From contig JAKOVH010000021.1 of NCBI GenBank assembly GCA_029782145.1, positions 124,001-188,000 of the forward strand: a stretch of DNA of 64,000 nt. Direction: 5' to 3'. This document shows, one piece after another, positions 61,634 through 64,000 of this stretch (the stretch's first letter is position 1; each line of letters opens with the position of its first letter). The translations under genes and the position numbers were made by a program. The stretch comes from Actinomycetes bacterium. GTDB taxonomy: Bacteria > Actinomycetota > Acidimicrobiia > Acidimicrobiales > Acidimicrobilacustridaceae. The notes beneath the pieces were generated by a model that worked only from the letters and a program-made list of their open reading frames with translations, had not been told where the DNA came from and ran no database searches.

Positions 61634-63285
61634 TGCCCGCGGCCCTCTTCGCCTCGGAAGCCGGCTCGTCCAGCTTCCCGATCCTCCCCGCGATGGTCTT
61701 CGTGCCCCTGGTCGGCGCGATGGTCATCGGGCTGCTGCCGCGGTCGCGCCCCGAGCTGGCCCGTCAGGTCGCCATCGTGTCGAGCCTGCTCGCCGGCATC
61801 ATGAGCATCGTCGTGCTGGTGCAGTTCAAGACCGAGGACGAGCACTTCCAGTTCGTCGTCTCCCAGACGTGGGTGTCGTCGCTCGACATCAAGTTCTTCC
61901 TCGGTGTCGACGGGGTGTCGCTGTTCCTCGTCGTGCTCACCGGCATCTTGTTCCCGATCGCGCTGTTCGCGGCGAAGCCGGACAACGACCCGAAGGGCTA
62001 CTACGCCTGGCTCACCCTGCTCATGGCCGGCTGCATGGGCGCCTTCACGTCGCTCGACCTGTTCCTGTTCTTCTTGATGTTCGAGATCACCCTCGTGCCG
62101 CTCTACTTCCTCATCGGCAAGTGGGGCCACGGCCGGCGGGTGTACGCCGCCACCAAGTTCTTCCTCTACACCATGGCCGGCTCGGCGTTCATGCTGGTGT
62201 CGATCGTGGCCCTGGCGGTGCTGGCCAAGGCGGGCGACGGCGGCACGGTGAGCTTCGACTTCACCAAGATCATCGCCAGCGACAACCTCGCCCAGAGCAC
62301 CGGCCGGTGGCTGTTCCTCGGCATGGCCGTCGCCTTCGCGGTGAAGGTCCCGTCGTTCCCGTTCCACACGTGGCTGCCCGACGCCCACACCGAGGCGCCC
62401 ACCGCCGGCTCCATCGACCTGGCCGGCATCCTGCTCAAGCTCGGCACCTACGGCTTCTTGCGCTTCGGCCTCGAGCTGTTCCCCGAGGCCACCGTGTGGT
62501 TCGCCCCGGTCATGCTCACCCTCGGGGCCATCGGCATCGTCTACGGCGGCATCGTCGCCGCCATGCAGCGCAACCTCAAGCGCCTGGTGGCCTACTCCTC
62601 GGTCGCCCACATGGGCTTCGCCATCATGGGCCTGTTCGCCCTCAACACCGAGGGCGTCGAGGGCTCGGTCCTGCAGATGGTCAACCACGGCATCTCCACC
62701 GGTGCGCTGTTCATCCTGCTCGGCTTCCTCTACAGCCGTCGCCACACCTACGAGATCGCCAAGCTGCGCGGCATCGCCAAGGCGGCGCCGGTGTTCGCCG
62801 GCATCTTCACCGTGGTCATGCTGTCGTCGATCGGCCTGCCCGGCCTCAACGGCTTCGTCGGCGAGTTCCTCGTGCTGCTCGGCACGTTCATGGCCCACCG
62901 CTGGTGGGCGATCATCGCCGCCATCGGCGTCATCATCGCCGCCCTCTACCTGCTGTGGGCCTACCAGCGGGTTTTCCAGGGCGAGCCCGACGAGGACAAC
63001 GCCAGGTTCCCCGACCTCAAGATCACCGAGCGGTTGGTCATGGTGCCGCTCCTGGCGCTCATCGTGTTCCTCGGCGTCTACCCCAAGCCGGTCCTCGACC
63101 GCATCGAGCCCTCGGTGAACCGCATCCTGACCCGCATGGAGGCCCAGGTCGAGCGCTACGACCAGCCCACGACCCAGGGCGGCTCCCAGCTGGCGCCGGT
63201 CACCGGGGGCGAGGGCGGCACCCACGGCTCGGCGGGTGAGCACGCCACGGGAGCCACCGCTGCGAGCGGGGAGGTGGCGCCGTGA
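61633..63285 (+). CDS. nuoM: NADH-quinone oxidoreductase subunit M
   Basis: The predicted protein has 550 residues. 'FLMFEITLVPLYFLIGKWG' holds the TM5 Glu, and 'PFHTWLPDAHTEAPTAGS' and 'NLKRLVAYSSVAHMGF' the Lys and His of the proton path. A Gly/Thr/Ala-rich C-terminal tail of about 45 residues is extra. The stop overlaps the nuoN GTG by 4 bp. Confidence 0.97.
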
Positions 63286-64000
63286 TCCTGTCGCTCCTGG
63301 CCCAGGTGGGCACCGAGGCGCCGACGCCGATCTCGGCGGCCCCCGACGCCGCGGCCCACGTGCCGGGCCCGTCGATCTACTGGCCGGCCCTGCTGCCGCT
63401 GCTCGTCATCCTGGTGGGCGGCCTGCTGTTGCTCACCTTCTCGTCGTTCCTGCGCAAGGCGGCGCCGCGTGGCATCTTCGCCACGGCCACCGTCGTCATC
63501 GCCGCGGCGGCCGGCCTGAGCGCCCTGCCGCTGTGGGCCCAGGTCCAGGGATGGAGCTCGCTGCTGTGGTGGGACCTCCACCCGGACCCGGTCGGTCCGT
63601 ACACCACGGTCGGGGGCATGGTCGGCGTCGACGGCTTCACCGTCTTCGTCACCATCGTGCTGTGCGTGGCGGTCGCCATCGCCGCCCTGCTCACCGACGC
63701 CTACCTGCGTCGCGAGCAGATGGAGGGCCCCGAGTTCTACGTGCTCATGCTGCTGTCGGCCGCCGGCGGCATCATCATGGCGATGGGCAACGACCTGATC
63801 GTCGTGTTCATCGGCCTCGAGACGCTGTCGATCGCGGTGTACGTGCTGGCCGGCATGCACCTGCGCCGGGTGCAGTCGCAGGAGTCCGGCATCAAGTACT
63901 TCGTGCTGGGCGCCTTCTCCTCGGCGTTCTTCCTCTACGGCATCGCCCTCGTCTACGGCGCCACCGGGTCGACCAACCTCGTCGACATCAAGGACTTCAT
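63282..64000 (+). CDS. nuoN: NADH-quinone oxidoreductase subunit N (3' end outside the window)
   Basis: About 239 residues are visible. After an N-terminal region with a helix, 'VDGFTVFVTIVL', 'MGNDLIVVFIGLETLSIAVYVLAG' (in part) and 'GIKYFVLGAFSSAFFLYG' give the NuoN pattern, with the TM5 Glu in 'GLETLS'. The frame is open to the last base of the window. GTG start coupled to nuoM. Confidence 0.94.
   Translation, partial: MILSLLAQVGTEAPTPISAAPDAAAHVPGPSIYWPALLPLLVILVGGLLLLTFSSFLRKAAPRGIFATATVVIAAAAGLSALPLWAQVQGWSSLLWWDLHPDPVGPYTTVGGMVGVDGFTVFVTIVLCVAVAIAALLTDAYLRREQMEGPEFYVLMLLSAAGGIIMAMGNDLIVVFIGLETLSIAVYVLAGMHLRRVQSQESGIKYFVLGAFSSAFFLYGIALVYGATGSTNLVDIKDF

Overview
The window is a very GC-rich (roughly 70-75 %) bacterial chromosome segment. 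It is densely packed and has many GTG/TTG starts. Several features point to an actinobacterium: a WhiB-family regulator, a predicted F420-dependent PPOX-fold enzyme, full-length Lhr, a HelD-type RNA polymerase motor and -10-like hexamers placed 6-8 nt before start codons. The split cytochrome b, the extra low-complexity tails on respiratory subunits and the gene order suggest the Acidimicrobiia (Iamia/Ilumatobacter-like). That placement is inference, not something read directly. No rRNA, tRNA, CRISPR array, transposase, integrase or prophage was seen.

Left part (1-13.6 kb): the 3' end of a GH1 glycosidase; a GtrA-like membrane protein and a methyltransferase; a minus-strand glycan-type cluster (GT4 glycosyltransferase, methyltransferase, alpha/alpha-toroid protein); an AAA ATPase; dtd; and a zinc-uptake operon (znuA-znuB-lnt) with a Zur-like palindrome but no ATPase gene. 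These are followed by a PCuAC-like protein without the usual copper ligands, a phosphotransferase, an esterase and an NlpC/P60 hydrolase.

Middle (13.6-36.9 kb): hemE-hemH-hemY, a HelD-like ATPase, a GNAT gene bracketed by two identical 50-bp copies of a palindromic element, an MntR/DtxR-type regulator, lhr, a Nei-type glycosylase, a PPOX protein, a G-rich tandem array, an FtsX-like permease without a neighbouring ATPase, a 1-Cys peroxiredoxin, a CDF transporter, L-2-hydroxyglutarate oxidase, pyrophosphatase, a glutamate-dehydrogenase-fold protein, photolyase, a pentapeptide-repeat protein and WhiB. A second heme block (cobA/hemD fusion, hemB, hemL) and zwf follow. hemA and hemC are not in the window.

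Right part (42.3-64 kb): a respiratory super-locus. A divergent monoheme cytochrome c sits beside a long plus-strand run. The run encodes a small 3-TM protein, a two-cluster ferredoxin, a b6-type cytochrome b carrying the Cys of covalent heme ci, a subunit-IV-like protein, a Rieske protein, a diheme cytochrome c and an unidentified membrane protein. It continues 4 bp later into nuoA-nuoN, where the window ends inside nuoN. The layout suggests that NADH:menaquinone oxidoreductase and a cytochrome-b6f-like menaquinol:cytochrome c reductase are co-expressed. The ferredoxin-containing bc module, and a short Pro-x-His-Leu tag shared by two of its subunits, are the least explained parts of the window.
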